From Sphaeroforma sirkka (Eukaryota; Opisthokonta; Ichthyosporea; Ichthyophonida): a DNA stretch of 23,610 nucleotides. The stretch covers positions 17,501-41,110 of the forward strand of contig LUCW03002410.1 of NCBI GenBank assembly GCA_001586965.3, in the 5' to 3' direction. Position numbers and translations under genes: made by a program. The notes beneath the pieces were generated by a model, which was not told the DNA's origin, ran no database searches, and worked only from the letters and a program-made list of their open reading frames with translations. Shown piece after piece: positions 1 through 22,346 of the stretch. Position 1 is the stretch's first letter. Each line of letters begins with the position of its first letter.

Positions 1-545
1 TTTCATAGGCTTCCGAGCTAGGTCCAGGATTCTCCCTGTTCCAGAACATCATTTCTCATTGTCCTGCGGACATTATTTATTTCTTCTCTAGAGGGTCATG
101 TTCTCATTTCATGATTTCGAATAGACAATAAATGAATACCCTCTATCTCTCTCTCTCTCGCTCTTTAGATTTAAAGAGCCTTCTCTACTAGTAGAGAGAA
201 GAAGAAATAAAAATAGATTAATCAAAGCATGACTGAATGTACGGACCATAAATATGGCCATGCTCTGATTGTTTTGTGAATTCAATGTGTAATGTTTGCC
301 CAGTATACGTGGGTACCCAGTTGTATGTTAGCATATTCATTTCTAATATTACTTGCCATATATAATGCAGCGTGTGTGTCTGTCTTGCCAGTTCTGTCTT
401 GTACTGTTGAATGTTCATGACCATTGCTGAGGAGGCTGTTTCGTTTTCAGCAATTCTGGCCAGCAGACAAGACAAATAGAATCAATCCGGCCTATGTCAA
501 TTTGTTTAGTTCTCCACATGGTTGGCATTGATTGATGGTTGCGAT
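1..545. other. Spacer 3' of the PDZ gene
   Basis: No supported gene. It holds a short CT-rich tract near 143-165 and AT-rich unique sequence. Open frames here are short and show no recognisable domain. As the PDZ gene runs on the minus strand, this stretch contains its 3' UTR; a minus-strand AATAAA lies at 76-81, rather far from the stop, so the true poly(A) site is uncertain. Confidence 0.5.
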
Positions 546-1265
546 CTACGTAGCAATTCCTCGTACGGATTTCCGGCTTTTCCCCGTGTTCCTCTCTTGA
601 GTTTTGCGTGTCAATAAAATAGAACGCACTAAATTCATAGGCATCAAGCTCAGCTCGACTGTAGCGTTTTGATCAAATTGTTTACATACTTTCTCCATCA
701 TATCTCTATCTGGCATTGAGATCGTATCCTCACCGTCAACACTTACTATCGATAGATTAGCATTGGCGATTTGCTCAGCAGCGCAGCCCAGATAGGCACT
801 CGTCACTTTACCTGGGTGTTCATTAGTCGCTCCAGGTAAGTACACAAGCCCCAAAGCAGAGTTAGGCGTACTCTTTTTTATCTCAACACGGCAGAATCTG
901 GGCTGGTCAACGACTCGAAGGACTAAACTCGGACCTGCCTGATAAAGTAAATCAAGGACAGTCTGGGCATCAAAATGATGGGGAGTCAGCTGAATGTCAT
1001 CGATAGAGACTATGCGATCACTAATATTAATCCCGGCATTCCACGCTATACTATTTTCTCGTACATCTGTGACATACATCTTACCCTCCAGTCGACAAAT
1101 ACACAGCCCGAATCTTGTCGAAGGCTGCTTACGGATCCAGATTTCCCGCTGCAACTTTCGTTGATCCAGAGGCTGAGTAAAGTTGAGTTCCGAAGGGTTA
1201 GGTTTTTTCTGCAGATGATTCTGCCGCGATACTAGGCTTGTACTCAACTCGTGGTGAACACGCAT
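546..1265 (-). CDS. Tandem PDZ-domain protein, syntenin-like
   Basis: The 239-residue protein has two back-to-back PDZ domains. PDZ1 covers about residues 40-121, with the carboxylate-binding loop RFGLC at 51-55. PDZ2 covers about 123-210, with ALGLV at 137-141. Order, the near-absent linker (VVDQPRFCRVEI, compared with RDRPFERTI in animal syntenin) and the LMP motif closing PDZ2 all resemble syntenin, an adaptor that binds C-terminal peptides of membrane proteins and phosphoinositides at membranes and endosomes. The start is the first ATG after an in-frame stop at 1314-1316, and no intron is needed. The N-terminal region of about 39 residues is much shorter than the roughly 110 residues of animal syntenin, so an upstream exon is possible. 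The basic C-terminal tail (KTQERNTGKSRKSVRG) is unlike the human one. PDZ assignment is firm; the syntenin call is from memory of the family. Confidence 0.82.
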   Translation of the reverse strand: MRVHHELSTSLVSRQNHLQKKPNPSELNFTQPLDQRKLQREIWIRKQPSTRFGLCICRLEGKMYVTDVRENSIAWNAGINISDRIVSIDDIQLTPHHFDAQTVLDLLYQAGPSLVLRVVDQPRFCRVEIKKSTPNSALGLVYLPGATNEHPGKVTSAYLGCAAEQIANANLSIVSVDGEDTISMPDRDMMEKVCKQFDQNATVELSLMPMNLVRSILLTRKTQERNTGKSRKSVRGIAT

Positions 1266-1763
1266 TGTAGACAAATGTAAAGAATAGTGAAAGTGAGAAA
1301 ATCCACGCTGCTTTCATGTTCTTTTATATCAGAATCAGATATGTCTTTTATTGTTGATTGTTAAACAGACATTTCTTGAAATATTCTCGCATGATAACAA
1401 GGATTTAGCCTACTGACGTCCATTTTTTCAAGCTTGCTCAGTGTACTGCCCAGGTTAGTTTTGTTATTGGCACGGAGATCTGTCCAGCGACTCCAATAGG
1501 AGTCACGAGACGGTATGATCTCCAGCAAATCAGACGTATTTATTATAGTTTGCTCAAAATCCCCAGTTAAAATTCCATATATAATATATGTATTTTTTTA
1601 ACTTTTTTTTTATAAATACTGTTTTTTTGCTAAAAAAAAAAACAAACAAAAAAACAGAAAAAAATATATCCCGTCAAAATTCAGTTGGCAGGCAAGGCGT
1701 GCAGCTTGTTCTAACATACATGTAAGGCACGAACATGTGCACGAATACCTCACTTGAAGTACC

Positions 1764-2090
1764 ATGTGCGACCTCTCTTTTAATCCTGTGTATGTATATC
1801 AATCTAGTTATCACTTGAAAACAACAGTTTTACTGCATTTGAAAAAGTTTTATTGTGAACATACTAGGCGGATGTCGATAAATATTACATTCAATTTTGT
1901 GAGACAGCTATCCGAAGCAATGGATATGGCATTAAATAGCAACAAAAACTGTTCTACTATAGCCTTAAGCAACATTGTTTCTACCTGTCCATTCGTTCCG
2001 GACGCCTTTATTGAAGATCATCATGATGTGAAGCGATATGTTTTCTGTGCGCTTATTCTCATAGTGGCTCAAGCAACACTGGAACACTGA
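1764..2090 (+). other. Unsupported 108-codon open frame
   Basis: The frame starts at ATG 1764 and ends with TGA at 2088-2090. Composition is mixed rather than repetitive, and the C-terminal stretch (YVFCALILIVAQ) is hydrophobic. No motif is recognisable and the codons are AT-rich, unlike the GC-rich third positions of the HAD and PWWP exons nearby. It is opposite in strand to all four recognised genes. Most likely a chance frame; a lineage-specific small gene cannot be excluded. Confidence 0.15.
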
Positions 2091-2829
2091 AGACCATTGT
2101 GTTCCATAGTGTCGATTTACCAAAAGCCCAATAGGGTAAGTTACACAATAGAATCAATGACCAATGTTGAAGGCTTGATTTACACCAGAAATAAATTGGA
2201 CTCTTATCATCCGGTGCGGATTCTCGGGTATGTCATTAGCAGTGATTGTTTTTATATTCACCTATTAGCGTAAGGTCTGTTTCGAGCTACATAACACTGC
2301 AGCGAATTCCTTCGAGTGCGCTAACGGCTCCCGGCCATCAACAACATGACAGGGTCAATATGGAATCAACCTTGGGTATTATCGTATTCGTTTCGCTCGT
2401 CAATGTGACATACCTAAATTTTTCTCACACCGTTATACGTATATGGAAATCATGCTGTCTATGTTAGTCGAACCGCTGGACCTACTATATACTCCAGCGA
2501 TATACATACTACCATTTCGCATTACTATCTCTATTCCTTTCAACGACTAAAAAGTTCACGTGTTTAAAGAATTAGTTTTGTGTGTCGATTTCAAGTTAAA
2601 TATCGACTGTCACTACGCTGTTAGTTCACATCGGTACCCTTTCGGCTTTGTGATCCCCACCTCAGTGCATTGCATTTAAAGTGCGAGAATATCAGTCGAT
2701 TCGACTTTATGTACGTGAGCAGACTATCATTCAAAATGCAGTGGTATATTTAAGCGCATTCAAACTTACTACGAAGAACACCTGCTGCCTTATATAGTGG
2801 TCTCTCGCCATGCATTTTTTTTTCATTCA

Positions 2830-2857
2830 GGCCTAGTGACGTCGCTTCTACTAGGCC
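2830..2857. repeat. Short perfect inverted repeat (hairpin)
   Basis: GGCCTAGT at 2830-2837 pairs exactly with ACTAGGCC at 2850-2857 across a 12-nt loop, inside a GC-rich patch that stands out from the AT-rich spacer. It lies about 260 bp past the stop codon of the minus-strand HAD gene. Function unknown; a structure in the 3' end of that transcript is one possibility. Confidence 0.5.
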
Positions 2858-3115
2858 GGGGGCCAGGGGCAGTTCGCAATTCGGCAGTGTCATTCAGGTG
2901 TCAGATAAAGCTCAGCAATGAAGACTCGCCTGTATCCGCTTTATGGTGTTGTAGAAATACTTCCTTGTGCCCCACAGTGTGGATGCGCATTCGAATTGGT
3001 ATACGATTACTAGGTAATTGTGTGGAGCTCTTCCGATATCGGCCTGGTACTGCATTTGATCTAGCTATGTTGTTTGCTAAACCTAATGTCCTGTCTAAAA
3101 CATAAGAATGTCTCA

Positions 3116-5432
<2,317 letters not shown>

Positions 5433-6447
5433 GTTGATATTTTAAACACTAAACGTTTTCAAAGATAATGGATTATAATATCAGCATATAAATGGGATGC
5501 TGTTAAGTTTTTAGTAGAGTACATAGACTGATACTTAACATGCACGTGTGTGAGTACTCCTGAGATATGTACTATACAAGTTTCTTGTAGTTACTATAGA
5601 TACGAACGTGTATAAACATTGCCTATATTTATTGAAGTGAAATGTCTGAACCCTATCTTTAGGATATAGGGTTTTGACCGTACAAGAAGATTTTCAGGCG
5701 GCTATGATTCTATGACGAAGTGTTCAGAAGAAGTAAACATGGTTACGCGCCAAAAATACCTCGAATGCGCACAGTTTGACCATTGATGAGGTCGATTACA
5801 TACGTAATACGACATTAGAACTTTTGGAAGCCCATGTGCATTATATCGAGATACATTCACTAACTATACTTGTATTTTTGTGCAATTTCCTTAGAGAAAG
5901 GCTTCTTACGCGGAAGTCTCCAGTAGTGGTACTATACTGGTGCGCATATTTTATAATACAACAGTTTATACTGTACTGAGAGTGGAGGATGGAGGCAAGC
6001 AACTATAATCTATCACTTTCACGTGGTTGTATGCACCGCACATAGATGAGACGCCGAGCCCGTTCTATCCTCGCTAAAATATTTCGCAAATACATATCCA
6101 TACTTGTTTTGAATATTTACAGAAACAGTAATCGAAGCTTTGATTGTAGTATTCAGTCACTGTCGTCGAGATAAAAAAAAGTAAACCGAACTCTGATTTG
6201 GTGCATGATCTCAATACCAGATAGAAATATGATGGAGCAAGTAAGCAAACTATTCGAATGACTATGGATTTAGTGCGCCCTATGTTACTTGCACGCAAAC
6301 TTGATGAGAAAGGAACACGTGAATAAGTGCCATGACCAATCGCACACTGGTCAAAATCAAATAAACCATGTAGGACTGAATGGTGAAGCAATGCAGAACC
6401 AAATCAAGTTTGATTTGTGCTTCTTTGCATACTGTTCGTTATTTTTA

Positions 6448-6512
<65 letters not shown>

Positions 6513-6950
6513 TATACCTATATACATTATATACCTATCTGTATATATATATATATATAATGAAAATATACATATACATATTCATACATACATACATACA
6601 CACATATATGTATATTAACTTTCTTAGTGTGATGGTTTAGCTCAAACAAAATTGGTATTGTCCACACATTGTATGCCACAGCACCATATTCTACACATTA
6701 GAAATAAAACTCATGACAGCATAGGCATCTATGCAAATTGCGTTTTAAAATCTATTTATTTCGAGCGTTACTGGGCACGCAATCGTTGTACCCAGGATGT
6801 GTCTAATTAAATGTTAACTAAGTTAATTATTTGTTTTTGGACTAGTAATTCCGTGATCCGAGTTGATACTGAAACTGTTTTCTGTCTTCCAAGTCCAGTG
6901 TATCTCCTATTACCACAACAGCCTCCTATTATAAGGAGTAATAAGTTCAA
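5433..6950. other. Spacer between the HAD and elongase genes
   Basis: This should hold the HAD promoter at its left end and the elongase 3' UTR at its right. A minus-strand AATAAA (TTTATT at about 6755-6760) lies about 190 bp past the elongase stop codon. A small inverted repeat of telomere-like character is at 5649-5673. A simple-repeat block is at 6451-6612. No other gene is supported. Confidence 0.5.
6451..6612. repeat. (AT)n and (CATA)n microsatellite block
   Basis: A long (AT)n run at about 6451-6507 is followed by interrupted AT and then CATA units up to about 6612. It lies in the spacer downstream of the elongase gene. Confidence 0.95.
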
Positions 6951-8303
6951 TCACCTGCTCTTCTTCTGCTCACGTTTCGCCTCATCAAACGCAGCTTTTG
7001 ACTCGCGTTCCAGTTGCGCGGCGCTGCAAATTGGCAATGGAATATTTAAAGTTTTGAACAGATTGAAGGACATATAGTTGCTCTACAACCCTCTCTCTGG
7101 GGTGGAAGTGGAAATCAAAAACATGACTGACCGAGTAGAAGGATATTTGGCCATAGCTGTTCTTATTCTTTTCACACAGGTTGCAACAACAATTGATGGA
7201 AGCACGACGTTATACATTTTCTTACTTTCGCAGATTGTGACGAAAACGTTAAATCTAACTAAAACTATATAAATTAATATATAATATATAAATAAATATA
7301 AATAATCGCCTGAAATAATATGCTTACCGTTTTTTCTCACTCAGCTTGGCCAAGCGTGCTGTGTTGAATGATTTGAACATAAACAGAAAGTTTACGTAAT
7401 TGGCCATCACGTAAATGTAGAATAACCACGATCCACCGCATTGCTGATGCCCCTGGCCGAACAGCAAGTTCGCGAATATGACGGTAAACAGCATGACATT
7501 GCCAAAGAATTGTGTGATTTGAATCTGAGTGATGTACTTCCCGAAAGTTCTCGGCATAGAGAAGTAAGTCAGTGTATAGTAAGTATACATGCAGACATGG
7601 ACGAGCGCATTTGAAAGCGGTCCCATCCTGTATTCAAAAAAATAAAAATAATCCAGTTAATACGTTAAAAAGTGGACGAACACTGTTCACTCCGTTAGTG
7701 TGTACCGATAAATGAAACTGACTAATTACCTCATAAGCATACAAATTGTAGCTCCTTCTCATCCCTAAACTAGAAATCAGATCAAGAAAGTCTTGAGCTA
7801 AGAACATACCATGCACAAGCACCAGGGTACTGGTAGGCAACCCAGCAGATAGATGGAGTAATCAAGTGGTGGAACCAGTGAAGTCCGATGACCTGCTTCT
7901 TGCCCAAGATCAAGAATAGGGTATCGATATATTCCCAAAACTTGCTAAGGTAGAACACGTATATGAACTTGTCCATGCTGTTTTGCAGCTTCAGATCAGG
8001 ATCACACACGAGGAGATTAAGATCCCAGTTTTCTGCCGACCAGTTCTTGTATAATTGTGAAGCAAATCCCCAAAACATCCATGCCGAACCTACTGCCAGG
8101 AGCGCGTTAGAAACCATAGCAGGAAACTGCGTATCAACTGGTTTTTTGTCTACCATATACTTTTCAAGTCCAAATCGTAACACTAAGTATACGATTGCCA
8201 TGACGATAAGCGCCTGAAATGACATGAGTGGGGCATTGGTGTAATCTCCATCCTCCCCTTGGAAATCGGCGAACGACCGTGTAATATTCTGTACTTGAGC
8301 CAT
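6951..8303 (-). CDS. Very-long-chain fatty acid elongase (ELO family)
   Basis: Three exons (7810-8303, 7328-7627, 6951-7023; introns 182 and 304 nt, both phase 2 and GT–AG) give 288 residues, the usual ELO length. The enzyme is the ER-membrane 3-ketoacyl-CoA synthase that condenses malonyl-CoA with an acyl-CoA. Signature motifs in order: KFWEYIDT (121-128, the KxxExxDT motif), the histidine box HWFHH (142-146), HVCMYTYY (175-182) and TQIQITQF (198-205, TxxQxxQF). Hydrophobic segments include residues 29-44 and 63-80. The HW(F/Y)HH form of the box suits elongases of saturated and monounsaturated substrates (ELOVL6 kind) better than PUFA types; that is inference. The C-terminus is Lys/Arg-rich (AKREQKSR) with Lys at -3 only, so not a textbook dilysine ER-retrieval signal. 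The start is the ATG at 8301-8303. Confidence 0.96.
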
Positions 8304-8698
8304 TTTGTTAAGGTTATCTTGATCTAAATTATATATTGTGGATTGGGCGATTCCAGGCTACTTCGTGAATGATCCTAAACAGATTGTGGAACAAATATTT
8401 ATCCTTCCAGGTCTATGATATATGCATACACATGTGTTGCTATAATATTCAACAAGAAGACTATAACCTCAACTCTAAAAAGTCAGAACCCAAGTCCCAA
8501 AAAACATGTGATCTATCTCCAGCTTCTACTATAGTTCACAAATGAATATTTACTATTTTACATCTATGCGATACACTATGCCAGTATGTATGCCTCAACT
8601 ATAGGGGCTATAGCTCTCTATCGACTATTTGGTATTTACTACTAGCCCTCACGCCCACGGCTCAAGTCACAGCCACAAGATTAATTGACCGAAAAACC

Positions 8699-8759
8699 TG
8701 CAGGTGAATAGGTGACGTTGACGTACGGGATGTCAACGTGACGAGACTTGTGACCTGCA
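8699..8759. promoter_or_regulatory. Nested inverted repeat with TGACGT sites upstream of the elongase
   Basis: An inner perfect 8-bp inverted repeat (ACGTTGAC at 8715-8722, GTCAACGT at 8732-8739, 9-nt spacer) is nested in an outer 7-bp one (TGCAGGT at 8699-8705, ACCTGCA at 8753-8759). The left inner arm carries two head-to-tail TGACGT motifs (8713-8718 and 8719-8724), the core recognised by many bZIP factors. It sits about 400 bp upstream of the elongase start codon. The palindromes are seen directly; a role as enhancer is inference, and a small structured RNA or a tiny transposon remnant would also fit. Confidence 0.4.
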
Positions 8760-9490
8760 AAGTTAGTGGAAGAAGGAAAGTTGTGTGAGTGTATTGATTG
8801 GTGGCTGATTGACATCAGACTAGTGATTGGTAAATGGGGACACAAGAATTTGTGAAATGGTGTAATATTATTCACTTTTTTGAGTTTTTTTGTTTGTTTT
8901 TTTAAATTTCGCCCTTTTGTATTTCATTTTTGTATATATGTATTGTTCGACAATAAATTATGTTACAAAATTGACAACCACGTCGCCATTTTTTTTAATA
9001 AATATTAGTGCTTACCAGTCCCAGACTCCCATAGTCCAGACAGATCAGTTGTTAAAGTCAACCTATACATTTAACGTTTTACGATATATAGAACGTATAA
9101 ATATATACTTTTCCCGCTTTCGTTGGGCTGGCCCTATATACTTAATTAGGGTGCAATATTTAAGGTACTTAAGTGCAAAATATAGTAATTATTTCGGAAT
9201 ATAATTCTATTTTTGTTCATATTGGGTTTGCCCCAGATGAATGCTCGAGTGAGCAGTTTCTCATTGTGTTTGTGATAAAATCATAAAATCGAGTTCTACG
9301 GCGGCGGCTAAATACTTTTTATTCTCTCTTTCAGACAATGATCGTCATGATAGCATTCATTCATTTATTTATTTTGGATTTACGTTAAACGTTTACTCAC
9401 GTGTAGGCCAGCAGTGGAGATTTTGATTTTTTTTAAATAAAATATTGCATCACGTTTAACCTTATTGCTTGAAGAGAGCGATGTCAGTCC

Positions 9491-9890
9491 TGTCACACAG
9501 TCATGGGTACACTGATAGGAGTGCGGAATTGTCTAAGTAGAACTGTGTGACCTTGTAACTTATATCCATATGTAATAGACTTTAAATTACATGTTTTCTA
9601 CTGTTACATCCCTAGTGATGCCACAGGTGACAGGAGTGTGGGTTTGTCTATAATGTGACCTTGTAACTTATAGAAATATGTCGTAATCTTTGAACTACAT
9701 GGTTTTTTACTGCTACTTCTAACCCTAGTGATGGCACAGGTGACGGGTGTGTGAGTTTGTCTATAGAACTGTGTGACTTTGTAACTTATAGTCGTATGTA
9801 GTAGTCAGAGTTACATAGCTTACTACAGCCACTTGTAACCGTACCAGGAATGCCACAGATGACAGGATTGCGGTTTGCCTTTACAGTTAC
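9491..9890. repeat. Degenerate minisatellite, period about 108-118 bp
   Basis: About 3.5 diverged tandem copies. A marker word (CTTGTAACTTATA and variants) recurs near 9552, 9660 and 9778, and another (GCCACAGGTGACAGG and variants) near 9618, 9733 and 9853. Spacing varies between 108 and 118 bp. Intergenic. Confidence 0.85.
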
Positions 9891-10346
9891 GTGTGCCCTG
9901 TCGTGTGGTCTCCGATTTTTTTTTCGTTAATAGCAGATGCGACTGATACTGCCATATATACATATGCTGTTGAGACCGTTTGCAGCATTCACCGTCAACA
10001 CACGTGCGACTTTCTTAGTCTGTAGAAGCAAAGGCTATCAGAAGTCTCTGGCTATGTTTGCCAGAAACTTTTGATGGGTTTTCGTACGGTTATGGGTATG
10101 GTATAGCAAGTAAGCGTACACTCGCGTATGCATTTTAAGTTTACGACATAGTGCTATGAGGAATGGTGGCAGTACCACGAGCATTACATGCAGTCTCACT
10201 GGCTCGTAGAAAACCACATATTTATAGACTAATAAAAAGGTGTGTTCTGAATCCCTCACTAAACTCGTGAAAATTTCCTGTGTTTGCTACATTTCGTCAA
10301 TCATATTGTCTGTGGTCGTACATGCTTGATGTGTACGAAGGAAACC

Positions 10347-10487
10347 CACGCAAGTCTTCTGCTACATGGGTGTATGCTACAACTGAACTAACACACGCAA
10401 GTGTGCTGGTATATGGCTGTATGCCACAACTGAAGTAACACGCGCAAGTCTTCGGCTACATGGGTGTATGTTACAACTGTATACCAG
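10347..10487. repeat. 47-bp minisatellite, three copies
   Basis: Three tandem units with exact 47-bp spacing; the word CGCAAGT recurs at about 10349, 10396 and 10443, each followed by a CTACATGGGTGTATG-like segment. Intergenic, about 0.9 kb past the stop of the PWWP gene. Confidence 0.9.
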
Positions 10488-10752
10488 ACAGTTTCGGTGC
10501 ACATGCGCTCTATGGTGTATCGCTTAGCCTTGTAAAACTGTAATGTGGGTGACCTCACAGCTCAGATTTCGGGTAAAGGGTTCTGCATTCCTGCATGTAC
10601 GCAAATAGAGATAAATATTCTTATGTATGCCTCCCATTGTAGTGTTGTGCCGACACAGGAAACGCGGCATCGTCGAGCTGTCAGTTATATAGACAAAAAC
10701 AGTTGTTCGCTGATACTATCCATGCAAGACATTGCTTGGCACAAGCCCTTTC

Positions 10753-10775
10753 GTTTAGGGGTTTAGGGTTGGGTT
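10753..10775. repeat. Telomere-like TTTAGGG cluster
   Basis: Short degenerate run of TTTAGGG-type units. It is the leftmost clear member of the set scattered through 10.7-22.4 kb, outside any telomere. Another lies at 11371-11400, just past the 3' end of the PWWP gene. Confidence 0.75.
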
Positions 10776-10984
10776 GAGAATGACCCATCGACAAGTTCTT
10801 TAAGTTGTCTGAGACTTACGAACAATGGACAGAACTTCAACAAAGGGCATCTCCCAGTATATTCACCTGTTGTGTGAACTATCCATCGCATATCGAAAAT
10901 GTCAAGGTATAACGCTTTGCTATCGAAGTATCACTGACTATGTGCGAGAATGTACCACTCTACTATTGTAATACATACATGCGC

Positions 10985-11061
10985 ATACACATACACACAT
11001 ATATATATGTATATGTATGTGTATATATATATATATATTTATTTATTCTTTTATTTATTTA

Positions 11062-11113
<52 letters not shown>
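10985..11113. repeat. AT-rich simple repeat
   Basis: Mixed CATA, TATA, TTTA and long (AT)n tract; the pure (AT)n part is about 11068-11113. The tyrosine/isoleucine-rich frames across it are artefacts. Confidence 0.95.
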
Positions 11114-11116
<3 letters not shown>

Positions 11117-11402
11117 GTCTGGTCTAACATCCATAGTACTCTCGACGGTAGATGGTTCCTCGTACCACCGAATCTCTTCTCAGACACGTATCTATGTGAT
11201 AGTGACGTTGATGTTCAACAGAATGCTCAACCCTTATAATCCTTTCTCTGTAGCTGTTTGGAACTGGGCATATCTACGTGTTTAATCACATCTAAGCGCT
11301 CCCCCGTATACACGTGCTTGTTCATATTGAAGCGTTTAGTCTTATCTGCGTGTTTATTCATATCTGCGTGTTTTAGAATTTTTAGAGTTTTAGGGTTTAA
11401 TG

Positions 11403-11408
11403 TTTATT
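11403..11408 (-). promoter_or_regulatory. Candidate poly(A) signal of the PWWP gene
   Basis: TTTATT on the plus strand reads AATAAA on the minus strand, starting 13 nt after the TGA at 11421-11423. A second copy is at 11353-11358, a more usual distance for a 3' UTR. Both are plausible; the hexamer is common in AT-rich DNA. Confidence 0.4.
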
Positions 11409-11420
11409 CATGTTTGCCTG

Positions 11421-20975
<9,555 letters not shown>

Positions 20976-21584
20976 CTCACTCACTCACTCACTCAGATCC
21001 TGACTGACTAGCTGGCTGAGCAAAGGTTAAATGGATTGCTTGGGCATTGTTTTCGGGTGGCATGTTGCAATGGCTACGAACGAATCATCTTCAGAAGGCA
21101 GCACAGGACAAGAACAAAGGCAAATTAATTCCGAACTAATTCCGAACTTTTTCCTAATTGCTGTGAGATGCCCTAAGCTCTATAAGGCGGATCAAACCAC
21201 TCGTTGGATTATTCATCACAACCTCGAGACATAGTGCAGCCAGTCTTCTGGCAGATACGTACAACCCTTGCAATGAATCAACCACATGTGTGCAAAAGAG
21301 ACTACAGTTTGGCTGCCTTAGACAGTTGTCGAGATATGATTTTGTGAGGCATACATCGTAGACACTCCGCCTGAGGCAAATGTTATGCTCAGAAAAGCAT
21401 CACCACAGCTAACTCCGCACAACAGTGTCAGAGATGACTGTATCGTGTATGGTGACGTGTGCTGCGCTGTGCTGTGACAAGTTATCATGATCTCTGTAGC
21501 TGCCTCTGTTTTGTTTTTTGCTTGTTGGTGTTCTTGTCATTATATGAAACTCAACTTGTGCCATTTATCCATCCGGAAGTACTA

Positions 21585-21790
21585 ACGAACCATGTTTGTA
21601 TAGGATTTTTTAGGGTTTCAATACATTCACCTTGAGCATGATAGTGTAGATAGAAAAAAAGTACTATTGGATCATGTATGTATAGGGTTTTAGGGTTTCA
21701 ATGTATTCACCTTGTGCATGATAGTGTAAAAAGTACTATTGAATCATGTATGTATACGGTTTTTAGAGTTTCAATGCATTCGCCTTGTGT
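21585..21790. repeat. Minisatellite of 72-82 bp containing TTTAGGG
   Basis: Three diverged units (marker TTCAATACATTCACCTTG and variants near 21616, 21698 and 21769). Each unit starts with a telomere-like TTTTAGGGTTTC word, so here the telomere-like motif has been amplified as part of a larger unit. Confidence 0.85.
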
Positions 21791-21868
21791 ATGATATTGT
21801 ACAGTAGTGCTTGAGCCGCAACAGAGCGACATTGGAACTGTCCTATTTTCGAGGTGCAATCCAGCGTG

Positions 21869-21883
21869 TTTAGGGTTTAGGGT
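21869..21883. repeat. Telomere-like TTTAGGGTTTAGGG
   Basis: Two clean TTTAGGG units in the 5' intron region of the PWWP gene. Confidence 0.85.
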
Positions 21884-21944
21884 ATGTGCTTAGTCATTCA
21901 CAACCTGATTAGCATAGACTAAATACATGCGTAACACGTATTAC

Positions 21945-22068
21945 CTTCTTAGCACTGTTTTTTCTGAGATGATTCCATTATGGCAGTAATGGAGGTAGTT
22001 GATTGGCGTTTCCTTCCGACTGTAGTGGCCATACGGTCGGCTGTGCTTGGCTGTGTTAGTTGAGCCTT
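21945..22068 (-). CDS. Tentative PWWP gene exon e2
   Basis: The stretch has a good acceptor region (CTTCTCAG or GATGAG) and two long overlapping minus-strand frames. One reads KAQLTQPSTADRMATTVGRK and on, a disordered Ser/Thr/Lys-rich sequence that must end at a weak donor at 21956. The other reads RPYGHYSRKETPINYLHYCH and on, and uses a strong AAG|GTAATA donor at 21945. Both end in phase 2, which fits the alternative e3 acceptor. I cannot decide between them. Confidence 0.35.
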
Positions 22069-22160
22069 CTCATCTGAGAAGTGAGAAATGCGAATCTTCA
22101 GAACACTCAGCCGTCAACAGTAGTCACACGTGCGAATGTTCGAGTGCTCGAGAATTAAGG

Positions 22161-22276
22161 CGTAATACGTTAACACCATGCACTAACAACTGGGGTACAG
22201 TCATCCTAGTCTGTTGTGCGTAATACGTTAACACCATGCACTAAAAAAAACTGAGGAACAGCCAACCTAGTCTGTT
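22161..22276. repeat. 58-bp tandem duplication
   Basis: Two copies (22161-22218 and 22219-22276), each starting CGTAATACGTTAACACCATG and ending CCTAGTCTGTTG, differing mainly by an A-run expansion in the second. Confidence 0.93.
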
Positions 22277-22346
22277 GCAGTGGCATTGATTTAATTTCGA
22301 TATGATATAGACATGCTGCGATCAAGTGCTACACAAAACGTGTTCA

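Larger units (their letters stand above)
1266..3115. other. Spacer between the PDZ and HAD genes
   Basis: No gene is confidently supported in this 1.85 kb. It includes A/T homopolymer runs at about 1600-1670. A plus-strand open frame at 1764-2090 (108 codons) is free of low complexity but matches no family I know. A GC-richer patch at 2830-2880 contains a perfect 8-bp hairpin. The part next to 1266 should hold the PDZ gene's promoter, and the part next to 3115 the 3' UTR of the HAD gene. Confidence 0.5.
8304..11420. other. Large spacer upstream of the elongase gene
   Basis: Three kb without a supported gene. It holds the elongase promoter (right of 8303), a nested inverted repeat at 8699-8759, two minisatellites (about 9491-9890 and 10347-10487), an AT-rich simple repeat (10985-11113), the first telomere-like motif cluster (10753-10775) and the 3' end of the PWWP gene. 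Open frames are short and unconvincing. Confidence 0.55.

Noticed and set aside
7083-7340. Alternative minus-strand protein between elongase exons
   Set aside because: It lies mostly in the second elongase intron, and exon joins with correct phase explain the region.
8681-8875. 64-codon minus-strand frame upstream of the elongase
   Set aside because: Overlaps the nested palindrome and has no domain or supporting splice signals; likely chance.
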